Assembly (NCBI RefSeq): GCF_965248315.1
Contig: NZ_CBDFIX010000002.1
Span: 3,286,001-3,350,000 of the forward strand
DNA: 64,000 bases
Direction: 5' to 3'
From: Ulvibacterium sp965248315
Lineage (GTDB): Bacteria > Bacteroidota > Bacteroidia > Flavobacteriales > Flavobacteriaceae
This document shows, piece by piece, positions 15,934 through 24,843 of the stretch (position 1 is the stretch's first letter; every line of letters starts with the position of its first letter). The translations under genes were made by a program, and so were the position numbers. The notes beneath the pieces were generated by a model that ran no database searches, had not been told where the DNA came from, and worked only from the letters and a program-made list of their open reading frames with translations.

Positions 15934-16701
15934 TTAATAACCACTTGGGGAATCTTCAATGACCACACCCTTGTCCGCTCCGTCCCCAAATCTTTCCTTG
16001 GCCTCCTGGATAATGGCAACGGTAGCCGTAGCTCCGATGCGGCTTACGCCCAAAGCCTTTACTTTTAAAAGGTCGTCCAAGGTACGTACCCCCCCGGCGG
16101 CCTTAACCTGTACTTTCTGATCGGAATGGGAGCGCATCAACTCCAAGTCTTCGGGGGTAGCCCCTTTGTAATTGTAGCTTCCGTCCGCTCCTTTTACAAA
16201 GCCATAACCCGTACTGGTCTTGACAAAGTCTACGCCCAGTTTAGAGCATATTTCGCATAGCCTTATCTTATACTTGGCTTCCGGAAGATGATCGTTCTCA
16301 AAAATAACCTTTAGAATTCCCCCGTTTTCATGGGTTGCCTTACAGACGGCAGCGATTTCACGTTCCACATAGTCCCAAGCCTCTTGTAAGACCTTTCCAA
16401 TATTTACTACCATATCTATTTCAACGGCTCCGTCCTTACAGGCTTGGATGGTCTCGGCCACCTTGATCTCTAGGGTTGAATTCCCATGGGGAAACCCGAT
16501 TACCGTGCCTACCAGAACATTGGAGTGCTTTAGAATATTGACCGCCAAGGGAACTGCATACGGCTTTATACATACGGAGGCCACATCGTATTCCAAGGCA
16601 ACTTTACAGCCTTGTACCATATCGGAATCCGTCATGGTGGGATGCAAGAGGGAATGATCGATCATTTTGGCCAACTCATGAACTTTAACAGGTGATGTCA
16701 T
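15934..16701 (-). CDS. deoC: Deoxyribose-phosphate aldolase (DeoC)
   Basis: The 255-residue TIM-barrel class I aldolase has the Schiff-base Lys in VDFVKTSTGYG and the second catalytic Lys in QVKAAGGVRT. It would cleave 2-deoxyribose 5-phosphate to glyceraldehyde 3-phosphate and acetaldehyde. Instead of sitting with nucleoside genes it lies in a GntR-controlled sugar cluster, 14 bp after the regulator, so a related deoxy- or keto-sugar phosphate may be the true substrate. Confidence 0.87.
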   Translation of the reverse strand: MTSPVKVHELAKMIDHSLLHPTMTDSDMVQGCKVALEYDVASVCIKPYAVPLAVNILKHSNVLVGTVIGFPHGNSTLEIKVAETIQACKDGAVEIDMVVNIGKVLQEAWDYVEREIAAVCKATHENGGILKVIFENDHLPEAKYKIRLCEICSKLGVDFVKTSTGYGFVKGADGSYNYKGATPEDLELMRSHSDQKVQVKAAGGVRTLDDLLKVKALGVSRIGATATVAIIQEAKERFGDGADKGVVIEDSPSGY

Positions 16702-16715
16702 AGGAAATATGGATT

Positions 16716-17432
16716 TTAATTGAAAAAATTACTTATCGAATATTTTGTGGTGTTGCAATACAGTGAACTATAGATATGAAAATCGGATGTAGTGGTCAGG
16801 TATTTTCTGTTGATGTGGAGTACCGGCATATTATCATTTAGCTCCAGACGTTTTAGAATAGCCTCCGGGGCATGTATCGCCCTTACATCCTGCAGGACTT
16901 TAAGAATTTCAATTTTATATTCCTGCTGCAATGTGGCGAACAAGGAACCGTTTTCCATATTTTCAAAGAAATTAGGAACACCCTTTTGTGGAATATAGGT
17001 AAACTCCAGCATCACGGGCTGCCCTTCTACACTTCTCAAGCGCTCCAGAAAAAAACAGCCTGCCTCTTTTTCCGAAACGGTGGGTTCATAAAAAAATGGG
17101 GATGGCCAAACTGCGGTCGTTCCCATTTTTAGGTTCTGTGTGGTAGAGGACAAGGGAGTTGATTCCAAGACTTCGGAAAACCCTTTGAAAGTTAGAAGTC
17201 CCAAGGTCTTCCGATCATTGACCACCACACTGCCAATACCCATACGTTTTTCGATGAATCCCTCACGAACCAGTTCTTGTAACCCTTGTCGTACCGTGGC
17301 CCTGGTAACATTGTACTGGGCGCTCAATTCATTCTCAGAAGGCAGCAACGAACCTTTTGAAATGGCACCGGAAAGGATACTTTGCCTAAGGGTGAGGTGG
17401 AGTTTTTTATAATGGGGTAGTGTTTTTCCCAT
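16716..17432 (-). CDS. GntR family (HutC/UTRA) transcriptional regulator
   Basis: The 238-residue protein has an N-terminal winged helix (LPSENELSAQYNVTRATVRQGLQELVREGFI) and a C-terminal UTRA ligand-binding domain ending in a strand-rich segment. Its ATG overlaps the stop codon of the upstream isomerase gene by one base (TAATG), so the two are probably translationally coupled. It likely senses a sugar-phosphate intermediate and represses its own cluster. Confidence 0.87.
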   Translation of the reverse strand: MGKTLPHYKKLHLTLRQSILSGAISKGSLLPSENELSAQYNVTRATVRQGLQELVREGFIEKRMGIGSVVVNDRKTLGLLTFKGFSEVLESTPLSSTTQNLKMGTTAVWPSPFFYEPTVSEKEAGCFFLERLRSVEGQPVMLEFTYIPQKGVPNFFENMENGSLFATLQQEYKIEILKVLQDVRAIHAPEAILKRLELNDNMPVLHINRKYLTTTSDFHIYSSLYCNTTKYSISNFFN

Positions 17433-18349
17433 TAGGACAAAAATTGACGCAGATAGTTCCTGCTGGTCAAAATTGCGGCCCTGACATCTTCTTCGGAACC
17501 CTCAAAGGCCTTGTCCTCTACCTCTATACAAACTGGGCCTTTATAACCTACCGTTGTAAGAGCCGAAAAGAAGTCGCGCCAACGCACATCCCCAAGTCCA
17601 GGTATCTTTGGAGAATGGTATTCCAGGGGATAGGCCAATATGCCCACTTTATCCAGCTTGTCCTTGTAAATCTTTACATCCTTTAGATGAATATGGAACA
17701 ACTTGTCCTTAAAATCATAGATGGGCCGTATTTCATCCATTTGCATCCATACCAAATGGGAAGGATCATAGTTGAGTCCGAAATGGTCACTGGGAATCAT
17801 GTTGAACATTTTATCCCAAATGGCTGGGGAAATTGCCAAATTCTTGCCTCCGGGCCACTCATCCTTGGTAAAAAGCATGGGACAGTTTTCAATACCTATT
17901 TTAACACCTTCCTTTTCGGCCAATGATATTATCTCCGGCCAAACTTCCTTAAATCTGTCCAAATTATAGTCCACACTCTTTTTAGGGTCCCTTCCTATAA
18001 ATGTATTTACTACAGGTATCCCTAATTTGGTAGCGGCAGAAATCAATTTCTTAATATGTTCAATATAAACGGATGCATTTTCCGTATTCGGATCCAAAGG
18101 GTTGGGATAATACCCTAGGCCGGATACATAGATGTTTTTTCGCTGTAATACTTGCTGAATGGACTCTTTTTTAGCATCCAAGGTATCCACATCTATATGG
18201 GTAACCCCGGCATAGCGACGTGTATCCTTACCGCTACTGGGCCAGCACATGACCTCAATACATTGAAACCCATTTTCCGAAGCAAAATGGACAACTTCCT
18301 CAAAACGCTTTTCCGCTAGTATGGCACTTACAAATCCAAGGTGAAACAT
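17432..18349 (-). CDS. Sugar phosphate isomerase/epimerase (xylose isomerase-like TIM barrel)
   Basis: The start is placed at the ATG at 18349 (MFHLGFVSAILAEKRFEEVV); the longer reading adds an uncharacteristic N terminus. The 305-residue barrel has the metal-binding pattern of the AP_endonuc_2 family: GIENCPML, NYDPSHLVWM, HIHLKDVK and VCIEVED. It is the first gene of the four-gene sugar cluster. IolE, IolI and related epimerases belong here, but the reaction cannot be assigned. Confidence 0.85.
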   Translation of the reverse strand: MFHLGFVSAILAEKRFEEVVHFASENGFQCIEVMCWPSSGKDTRRYAGVTHIDVDTLDAKKESIQQVLQRKNIYVSGLGYYPNPLDPNTENASVYIEHIKKLISAATKLGIPVVNTFIGRDPKKSVDYNLDRFKEVWPEIISLAEKEGVKIGIENCPMLFTKDEWPGGKNLAISPAIWDKMFNMIPSDHFGLNYDPSHLVWMQMDEIRPIYDFKDKLFHIHLKDVKIYKDKLDKVGILAYPLEYHSPKIPGLGDVRWRDFFSALTTVGYKGPVCIEVEDKAFEGSEEDVRAAILTSRNYLRQFLS

Positions 18350-18508
18350 AATGGTGTTTTTACCAAATATAGGAATCCTTACCTGTCTATACAAGTTAAA
18401 TTTAAACCACAAATTTTGCCATGCCGTATTTAAAGTGGAAACTCGGTTTGAAAACGGATTTTGCCGCGATTTTACGAACTAGATTTACCAAGGTAAAATC
18501 AAATCGGA

Positions 18509-18937
18509 CTAGTTGGGTTTGAAGACAAGATTGTAGACCTTGCCAACGGCCCAATTGCCCAAGGGAAAATAAAGTCCGAAGAAAAGTGCCATTCCCAAGG
18601 AGAAATTACGGATACCAAAAAATTGGTCCAAGATGTTATCGGGATAGGCATATGAGGTCTGCAAGGCGTATCCGCCAAACTCCAAAAGACACATGGCTAT
18701 GAGGCCATAGGCGTATTGGGTGTGAAAGGGAAGGCCTCGCAACAAAAGGGAAATGGGGACCATGTAAAGGATATATGTGGTAATTACTTGCCACCAATAG
18801 GTAAACTTAGCTATTTCCACTTGGGCACCAAACCAGTTCATCCCCAACCCCCATAAAAAATAGACGGTACAATAGACTAGAATCAATCGCTTGTCCACCC
18901 TGAGCTTTGGTGAGGCCCATTTCAAAAATTCCTTCAT
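18509..18937 (-). CDS. Small integral membrane protein of the type III PKS cluster
   Basis: The start is taken at the ATG at 18937, one base after the ACP stop codon, giving 142 residues. There are four hydrophobic spans (VYCTVYFLWGLGMNWFG, VITTYILYMVPISLLLRG, AYGLIAMCLLEFGGYAL and MALFFGLYFPLGNWAVG). I do not recognise the family. Its position as the last gene of the operon suggests transport or membrane handling of the product. A reading from 19132 overlaps the whole ACP gene out of frame and is rejected. Confidence 0.6.
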   Translation of the reverse strand: MKEFLKWASPKLRVDKRLILVYCTVYFLWGLGMNWFGAQVEIAKFTYWWQVITTYILYMVPISLLLRGLPFHTQYAYGLIAMCLLEFGGYALQTSYAYPDNILDQFFGIRNFSLGMALFFGLYFPLGNWAVGKVYNLVFKPN

Positions 18938-18938
18938 C

Positions 18939-19190
18939 CTACTTTTTTGCAAGTTTGGTCTCAATGATATCCAAAGCGTCACCAACGGTCTGCATCTGTT
19001 CCATATCCTCATTTTCCAACATAATATCAAAGGCATCCTCAACATCCAAAACAATATCCACCAAATGGGCGGAATTGATATTGAGCTCGTTGGTAAAATG
19101 ACTTTCTTTTGATACATCCGTAACGGATACATCTTCGGGAAGATAAATCTGTATGATATCCCTTAGCTGGTGATAGCGCTCTTCGTTCAT
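18939..19190 (-). CDS. Acyl carrier protein
   Basis: The 83-residue acidic four-helix protein has the carrier Ser in NINSAHLVDIVLDVEDAFDI, the position of the DSL motif in standard ACPs; here the motif is altered to NSA but keeps the Ser for phosphopantetheine. It lies between the ketosynthase and the small membrane protein. A dedicated ACP implies that the cluster builds or carries its own acyl chain rather than borrowing from primary fatty acid synthesis. Confidence 0.87.
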   Translation of the reverse strand: MNEERYHQLRDIIQIYLPEDVSVTDVSKESHFTNELNINSAHLVDIVLDVEDAFDIMLENEDMEQMQTVGDALDIIETKLAKK

Positions 19191-19241
19191 CCTTTCATAG
19201 CATTTTTAGACTCCCGGGGATGGCCCGGGAAAGTTGAGGCA

Positions 19242-20516
19242 TCAGTCGTTAAAAGCCCTAAAAATAACACATGCATTTACATCTCCAAAACCAAAACTGG
19301 CCTTTGCGATGATTTTTGGTGAATAGGGCGTGGTTTTGATAGGGATTCTGGCCGGGTCCACCCTACTGGAAACCTCAGGGTGCAGATCATCACAATTGCT
19401 ATTGCCAAATAGACATTGATTTTGAAATTGCAAAAGGGCACCTACACATTCTATACTTCCCGAGGCGGCCAGGCAATGACCAAATAAGCTTTTAAAGGCA
19501 TTTACATAAGGGAAATCCGACCCTTCACGTTCCAGGGCAAGGCTCCAGTTTCTAATTTCTATTGGGTCTTTTGCGGTAGCTGTAAGATGGCCATTGATTA
19601 CGTCCACTTCATTTTTTTGGATTCCGGCTTGCTCAACAGCCTGTACGATACATCTTTGTACGGCTTCGCTATTGGGAGCGGTCATGCTACCACCGGAGCG
19701 TTGCCCCCCGCTGTTGACCGCTCCTCCCAATATTTCGGCATATATTCGGGCTCCCCGCGCCGTTGCGCTTTCCAAGGACTCCAATACCAATGCTCCTGCC
19801 CCGCTCCCGGGCACAAATCCGGCCGCAGAGGCACTAAGAGGCCTACTGCCCTCAGAAGGCGTATCATTGTACTGTCTGGGTAGGATACGCATAGCATCAA
19901 AACCACCCCAAACGTAGGGGCCGCTATCGCTACAGCTCCCGGCCAGCATACGTTCTGCCTTTCCAGAGGCAATGCGATCATAGGCCATTAATACCGCTTC
20001 GGTTCCTGTTGTACATGCCGATGAGTTGGTAGTGACTAGATTGCCACAACCTATAATACCACCCAAATAGGCACTTATACCGCTTGCCATGGTCTGCAAT
20101 ACAGTCGTACTGCCCAAACGCCTTACCTTGTTATCGTCTACTAAGTGAATGGACTCCCGAAATTTGTCCACACCCAGGATTCCGGTTCCGAAAATAATTC
20201 CGCTTTGCCAGTCAGGCTGATCCTTGTCTAGAGGTTTCAATCCAGCATCTTTCCATGCATCCGTACCCGCGATCACACCATATACGATTCCGCTTGCGTT
20301 GAGACCTCGTAACTGTAAGGGGGTAAAATATTGACCGATTAGATTATCCTTTATTAAGGGTTCCCCGGCGATTTGACAGCCAAAATTCAATTCCTTTAAT
20401 CGGGGTTGAAAGCGGATACCACTATTTCCGTTCCGCAAAGAGTCCGTAAAGACATCTAGTCCTACTCCGTTCGGTGCACAAATACCAAGACCCGTAATGA
20501 CGACGCGCCTATTCAA
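19242..20516 (-). CDS. Beta-ketoacyl-ACP synthase (FabF-like)
   Basis: The 424-residue thiolase-fold protein has the nucleophile in NSSACTTGTEAV (Cys168) and two active-site His in NGHLTATAKDP and LFGHCLAASGSIE. The first motif departs from the usual NAHGTGT, so substrate preference may be unusual. Its start overlaps the dehydratase end by 8 bp. With the ACP, dehydratase and SDR it forms a dedicated chain-elongation set. Confidence 0.87.
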   Translation of the reverse strand: MNRRVVITGLGICAPNGVGLDVFTDSLRNGNSGIRFQPRLKELNFGCQIAGEPLIKDNLIGQYFTPLQLRGLNASGIVYGVIAGTDAWKDAGLKPLDKDQPDWQSGIIFGTGILGVDKFRESIHLVDDNKVRRLGSTTVLQTMASGISAYLGGIIGCGNLVTTNSSACTTGTEAVLMAYDRIASGKAERMLAGSCSDSGPYVWGGFDAMRILPRQYNDTPSEGSRPLSASAAGFVPGSGAGALVLESLESATARGARIYAEILGGAVNSGGQRSGGSMTAPNSEAVQRCIVQAVEQAGIQKNEVDVINGHLTATAKDPIEIRNWSLALEREGSDFPYVNAFKSLFGHCLAASGSIECVGALLQFQNQCLFGNSNCDDLHPEVSSRVDPARIPIKTTPYSPKIIAKASFGFGDVNACVIFRAFND

Positions 20517-20964
20517 TTTCTTGTAGCTTTAACATACCCGAAATTACTCCCTTGCATACCAATTTCCCTGTGGTGTTGTGCATTTTCACCCTACACTTTA
20601 GCTTGTTGAAACGAAAATAGATTTTCTCGGAGGTGACCGTTACTTTTTCACCTGGCAATACGGGATGATAAAAATCCATATCAGAGCTACTTAGACCCAC
20701 CGAAATATCTGAATCCTTGTTTTCCGAAATATAGGTCTCCAAGAGAAAGATTCCAAGACACACGAGTCCGATTTGCGCGCAGCACTCGGTCAAAATCACC
20801 CCAGGGGTAACCGGAAAATCCGTAAAATGACCTTGGTAAAAATCCAAATCCCGTGAAAACGAATAGTTCCCTACTACCCTATCTTCGGTCACCTCCAAAA
20901 GTTCATCCACAAAAAGGAAGGGGGGCGAGTAAGGAAGCAAGTTTAAAATGTCCTTATTTTTCAA
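20509..20964 (-). CDS. 3-hydroxyacyl-ACP dehydratase (FabZ/FabA-like hotdog)
   Basis: The 151-residue hotdog protein keeps both catalytic residues: His46 in YQGHFTDFPVTPGVI and Glu60 in ILTECCAQIG. It would remove water from 3-hydroxyacyl-ACP. It lies between the SDR (10 bp away) and the ketosynthase (8-bp overlap), consistent with co-translation. Confidence 0.85.
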   Translation of the reverse strand: MKNKDILNLLPYSPPFLFVDELLEVTEDRVVGNYSFSRDLDFYQGHFTDFPVTPGVILTECCAQIGLVCLGIFLLETYISENKDSDISVGLSSSDMDFYHPVLPGEKVTVTSEKIYFRFNKLKCRVKMHNTTGKLVCKGVISGMLKLQEIE

Positions 20965-20974
20965 AGTCTTTTGT

Positions 20975-21766
20975 TTATCTCAGGCTTTCACCCCCATCTA
21001 CTTTTATCACCGTTCCCGTAATCCATTTCGCTTCTTCGGTCGTCAATAGATACACCACATTGGCCACATCCTCGGGGGTGGTCAAACGGCCATGCGGGTT
21101 ACGTTTGACGGCGCTATCCCTTAACTTCTCATGTCCGGGAATCATTTGAAATGCCTTGGTTTCGACTACTCCGGCCTGAATACAATTTGCCTTAATACCC
21201 ATGGGCGCAAACTCCACTGCTATATTCCGAGTGAGGGCCTCCAGGGTTACTTTTGCAGCCGATACTGCCCCATACCCTTTCCATGCCTTGGTATTTCCTT
21301 CACTGGTAAAGGAAATGATCCGTGTATCGTTTGCAAACAATTCTTGGTCCGCCAAATTCTTGGTCCAATCATAGAGACTTAAGGCCATGGCATTTAGGGT
21401 AAGCTGAAAATCTTGCTGGTTTAAGGTACTTTCCGCTTCCCCATACATGGGCTTAAGGCTTCCCTTTGCAATACTATGGACCAAGACCTTTACCTTTTGT
21501 TCCCTTCCTAAATGGGTTTTTACTTTCTGAACGACTTCCTTTCTTTTACCGGGATTTGCCACGTCCATGTTATAGCTCAGTAATTGAGCACCCTGTGCAG
21601 CGATTTCCTCGAACTGCGATCCGATCTGTTCCAAGTCCGAGCGTCTATCCCGATGAACCACTATAATGTTAAAACCATGGAGCGCCAATTTTTTAGCGGT
21701 AGCCAACCCTAGCCCACTACTACCGCCCAACACCAAGGCCCATTCTTTATTTCTACTATTGTTCAT
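20975..21766 (-). CDS. SDR reductase with Y-x6-K motif, possible enoyl-ACP reductase (FabL/FabI-like)
   Basis: The 263-residue Rossmann protein has cofactor motif VLGGSSGLGLATAKKL and the catalytic stretch GYGAVSAAKVTLEALTRNIAVEFAP. The Tyr and Lys are separated by six residues, as in FabI/FabL enoyl reductases, not by three as in ordinary ketoreductases such as FabG. An enoyl-ACP reductase is therefore favoured. If so, ketoreduction would come from a chromosomal FabG. Confidence 0.78.
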   Translation of the reverse strand: MNNSRNKEWALVLGGSSGLGLATAKKLALHGFNIIVVHRDRRSDLEQIGSQFEEIAAQGAQLLSYNMDVANPGKRKEVVQKVKTHLGREQKVKVLVHSIAKGSLKPMYGEAESTLNQQDFQLTLNAMALSLYDWTKNLADQELFANDTRIISFTSEGNTKAWKGYGAVSAAKVTLEALTRNIAVEFAPMGIKANCIQAGVVETKAFQMIPGHEKLRDSAVKRNPHGRLTTPEDVANVVYLLTTEEAKWITGTVIKVDGGESLR

Positions 21767-21871
21767 ATACGCTACTAAAATAACCGTCTTGAGTCCTTAG
21801 TCTTTAATCTCTTATCTTTAGTCTACTATATCGGCTTCCAATTGCTTACCAGCGCCTCCAAAACACACTGT

Positions 21872-22927
21872 TTACCACTCCAACAATACGCGTTGTGCCG
21901 AAAATCCTGGGCCAAAGCTTAACAATAACCCTTGTTGCCCTTGTTGTATCTCCATTTCTAAAAACCGTTCTAAAACATAAAGAACGGTAGCACTACTCAT
22001 ATTCCCATATTTTCGAAGAACTTCCCGAGTGTCATCAATATTTTTTCCTAATCTTCCAAAAAGCTCTTCCACGGTCTGTACAATCTTTCGGCCTCCGGGA
22101 TGAAAAATCAAATGGTCTACATTTTCTATCGATGTTCCATATTTTTCCAAAAAGGGGTGGATTATCTTTGGGAAATGTTCGGCTATGGTCTCCGGAACTG
22201 AAGGGTCCAAAATCATTTTCAGCCCCGTATTGGTTAAATCAAACCCCATAAGATGTGTGGCCTCATTAAAATGATACATTCCTTCCCCAACGATTTTGGG
22301 ACCGGGAGCGTTCTCCTCCGAAGACAACAGTACGCAGGCAGCTCCATCCCCAAAAATGGCCGCGCTCACCATGTTGGCCATGGAAAAGTCATTTAGTTGA
22401 AAGGTGGCCGTAGGGCTTTCCACAGCTACGAGCGCCAACCGTTTTCCTGGATTGGATTTCAAAAAATTATGGGCATATATTAGTCCGGAAATTCCCGCGG
22501 CGCACCCCATTTCCGTAACCGGCAGTCTTACGATATCCTGTCTTAAGTCCATATCGTTTACAAGATATGCATCCAAGGAGGGAATCATGATTCCTGTACA
22601 ACTTACCGTTATGATATAATCCAGAGATTCCGGTTGCCAACCACTTTGTTCCAAGGCTTTTTGCAGAACCGATTTCCCCAATTTCTTGACTTCCCGAACA
22701 TATATCGCGTTTTTTTCTTCAAAAGAGGTGGCCGTAAACACTTCTTCAATGTTCATGATTCCGTACCGTCTTTCCACCCCGGCCCCTTCAAAGATTTTGA
22801 TGACCTTCCTCCTAAATCGCTCCTCTTGGCCGCTCAACCAAAAATCGACAAATGGAAGAATATCCTTGGTATCCCTGAAATATGGTGGCAATACCTTGGT
22901 GGTGGAAACTATTCGTACCTCATTCAT
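21872..22927 (-). CDS. Type III polyketide synthase (chalcone/stilbene synthase-like)
   Basis: The 351-residue protein has the full Cys-His-Asn triad: Cys142 in VTEMGCAAGISG, His in LIFHPGGRKI and Asn in KYGNMSSATV. Type III PKSs extend an acyl starter with malonyl-CoA and cyclise it to pyrones or resorcinols. Its start overlaps the methyltransferase stop by 8 bp. With a methyltransferase and flavoprotein upstream, it recalls the srsABC phenolic-lipid operon of Streptomyces griseus (type III PKS, methyltransferase, flavin hydroxylase). Confidence 0.88.
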   Translation of the reverse strand: MNEVRIVSTTKVLPPYFRDTKDILPFVDFWLSGQEERFRRKVIKIFEGAGVERRYGIMNIEEVFTATSFEEKNAIYVREVKKLGKSVLQKALEQSGWQPESLDYIITVSCTGIMIPSLDAYLVNDMDLRQDIVRLPVTEMGCAAGISGLIYAHNFLKSNPGKRLALVAVESPTATFQLNDFSMANMVSAAIFGDGAACVLLSSEENAPGPKIVGEGMYHFNEATHLMGFDLTNTGLKMILDPSVPETIAEHFPKIIHPFLEKYGTSIENVDHLIFHPGGRKIVQTVEELFGRLGKNIDDTREVLRKYGNMSSATVLYVLERFLEMEIQQGQQGLLLSFGPGFSAQRVLLEW

Positions 22928-23651
22928 ATGTTGGGGTTAGTCGGTTCATTTTAATGATCCATACATATCTAAAGGCCCATTGCCATGTAATAGCGTGTTC
23001 CGCCCCTAAAATTTCCTTGGAAAATCGTATCAATTCAGCTTTGGTAAATCCGCGCGCTATAGAAACCAATCCGTCATTTTTAGCGATTTGGGTGTGTATA
23101 AAAATAAGGCTAAACACCTTAAAAAGTGAATAGGCCCATGAACTTCTTTGTAAGTCGTTGATAACAATAGCAATATGGGCCAATTTGCCGAACCGTTGTA
23201 AAATGGATGGAATTTGTTCGTCATAAAAATGGTGTAATGTTAAGGTAGTTATCAGTATATCACATTCCAGCCCTTGAGTGTCCGAATCCATGATATCTCG
23301 CTGCAGATAACTGATTTCAGGAAAGTCCACCGAGGCTTTGTTCGCAATTAGCAAGGCCTTCTCGTTCAAGTCGATTCCGATACACTTCACTTTTTTATCG
23401 ATCCGCCTGAAAAAAAGGACCACCTCCCTTAGCATGGCCCCATCTCCACACCCCATATCCAATATCGTATAACTATCGCTTGGATTTTGGGTGACTAATT
23501 GGGATAATGCCTTAATTGTGCCCTTTTTTCCTCCTAAAATCCGGTTGGCCCGGTTGATATCCCGTAATACATTTTCCAATGTTTGTTTGGACACGTCGGG
23601 ATTGTCCATTAGTTCCAACTCCCTACTCCTTTTTGAAAAATCCATTTTCAT
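22920..23651 (-). CDS. Class I SAM-dependent methyltransferase
   Basis: The 243-residue protein has motif I ILDMGCGDGAM and the acidic strand-2 end CIGIDLNE, typical of SAM binding. A second Met two codons in is an alternative start. It overlaps the flavoprotein gene by 4 bp (ATGA) and the PKS by 8 bp, so the three are probably made together. Methylation of the PKS product is the likely role. Confidence 0.87.
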   Translation of the reverse strand: MKMDFSKRSRELELMDNPDVSKQTLENVLRDINRANRILGGKKGTIKALSQLVTQNPSDSYTILDMGCGDGAMLREVVLFFRRIDKKVKCIGIDLNEKALLIANKASVDFPEISYLQRDIMDSDTQGLECDILITTLTLHHFYDEQIPSILQRFGKLAHIAIVINDLQRSSWAYSLFKVFSLIFIHTQIAKNDGLVSIARGFTKAELIRFSKEILGAEHAITWQWAFRYVWIIKMNRLTPTYE

Positions 23652-24772
23652 ACGATGGGCTTACCATGGGTTTGTTTGATTAAATTCCGTAGCAAAAAGG
23701 GAGATCGGGTGGCCAAGCTTAAGGCAATGGAGGATAATTCCCTATGGAGAAGTAGGGATTGAAGTTGTCTGCCCATCCATAAACGATACCCAAAATTCTT
23801 CTTCCATAATGTGGTATATTTCTTCTCCATTTGACTCCGATCAAAGTTGGGGTCGGTTAAATAATGATGTATTTGTTCCGAGGCCAATTTGGCGGAATGG
23901 ATGGCCATGGCCATACCATTGCCACAAAGCGGATGTATGAGACCCGCAGTATCCCCGCACATGATTACGTGTTCCTTTACGGTCTCCTTCTTTTCGAACG
24001 AAACCTGGGCGATGGCCAACGGCTCCCTGAACAAGGGTTCCGCGTTTTCCAAGAAAGTCCCCAAAAAGGGATTTCTGGCCACGGTGTTTTCGTTGAACTT
24101 ATGAACATCGTTTTCTTTTCCAAAACTGTTGTAGGATACCAAATAGCAAAAATTTACAGCCCCTGTTTCCGTTTTGGAAAGTCCGCCATATCCTCCTTCA
24201 AAAGTATGGAGTGCTACCAGGTTATCCGGGAAATCCGTATATGCATAGTGGGCTTTTATGCCCAACCAGCGGGATTTTTTACGAAAGAAAGGCCTATTCA
24301 AATGTTTGTCCAGATTACTCCGTTTTCCAAAGGCGCCAATGACCATTTTAGCTGAAAAAACAGTGCCGGATGTCATCCGAACCTCAAATAAATCATCGGC
24401 AAATTGTATCGCTATTACACTTTCAAAAACAAAAGGAATACTCCTTCTTGAAGCTGACTCATAAAGCAAATTGTCCAAAGCGTATCGACTGATTCCCCTT
24501 CCCCCCAAAGGAAGTTTACCCTTTATGGATTTTCCGGACACCGTACTTAATTGCATGGTGTTTATGGAAACGGTGTTGGTGGCATCCAGAAAAATTCCAA
24601 GTCTTCTTAAATAGGGAACTACTTCGGCCGAAACATATTCCCCACAGACCTTATGGTGTGGATATTGCTGTTTTTCGCAAACCACTACCTTATGTCCACA
24701 CTGTTTTAAATGCAGGGACGCCGTAAGGCCTGCCAATCCACCCCCAACAATGATCACATCAAAATGCTCCAC
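23648..24772 (-). CDS. FAD-dependent oxidoreductase (geranylgeranyl reductase/aromatic hydroxylase-like)
   Basis: The 374-residue flavoprotein has an N-terminal dinucleotide motif VIIVGGGLAGLTASLHL, the HKVCGEYVS stretch typical of the geranylgeranyl reductase-like group, and a second FAD motif MCGDTAGLIHPLCGNGMAMAI. It is the first gene of the operon. Hydroxylation or oxidation of the polyketide ring is the likely job by comparison with srsC; reduction of a polyene chain is the alternative. Confidence 0.85.
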   Translation of the reverse strand: MEHFDVIIVGGGLAGLTASLHLKQCGHKVVVCEKQQYPHHKVCGEYVSAEVVPYLRRLGIFLDATNTVSINTMQLSTVSGKSIKGKLPLGGRGISRYALDNLLYESASRRSIPFVFESVIAIQFADDLFEVRMTSGTVFSAKMVIGAFGKRSNLDKHLNRPFFRKKSRWLGIKAHYAYTDFPDNLVALHTFEGGYGGLSKTETGAVNFCYLVSYNSFGKENDVHKFNENTVARNPFLGTFLENAEPLFREPLAIAQVSFEKKETVKEHVIMCGDTAGLIHPLCGNGMAMAIHSAKLASEQIHHYLTDPNFDRSQMEKKYTTLWKKNFGYRLWMGRQLQSLLLHRELSSIALSLATRSPFLLRNLIKQTHGKPIV

Positions 24773-24792
24773 TAAGGAAAGATAGGCATTTC

Positions 24793-24823
24793 AAAAAAAA
24801 TCCCGACCAAACGGTCGGGATTT
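24793..24823 (-). terminator. Rho-independent terminator of the OmpA-like gene
   Basis: Read on the minus strand, stem AAATCCCGACC/GGTCGGGATTT is followed by a run of T, about 20 bp after the OmpA-like stop codon and just before the flavoprotein gene. Confidence 0.85.
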
Positions 24824-24843
24824 ACAATAAAAAATGGAGTTCT

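Noticed and set aside
18941..19132. N-terminal extension of the small PKS-cluster membrane protein
   Set aside because: It is the out-of-frame reading of the ACP gene; the ATG at 18937 directly after the ACP stop is the sensible start.
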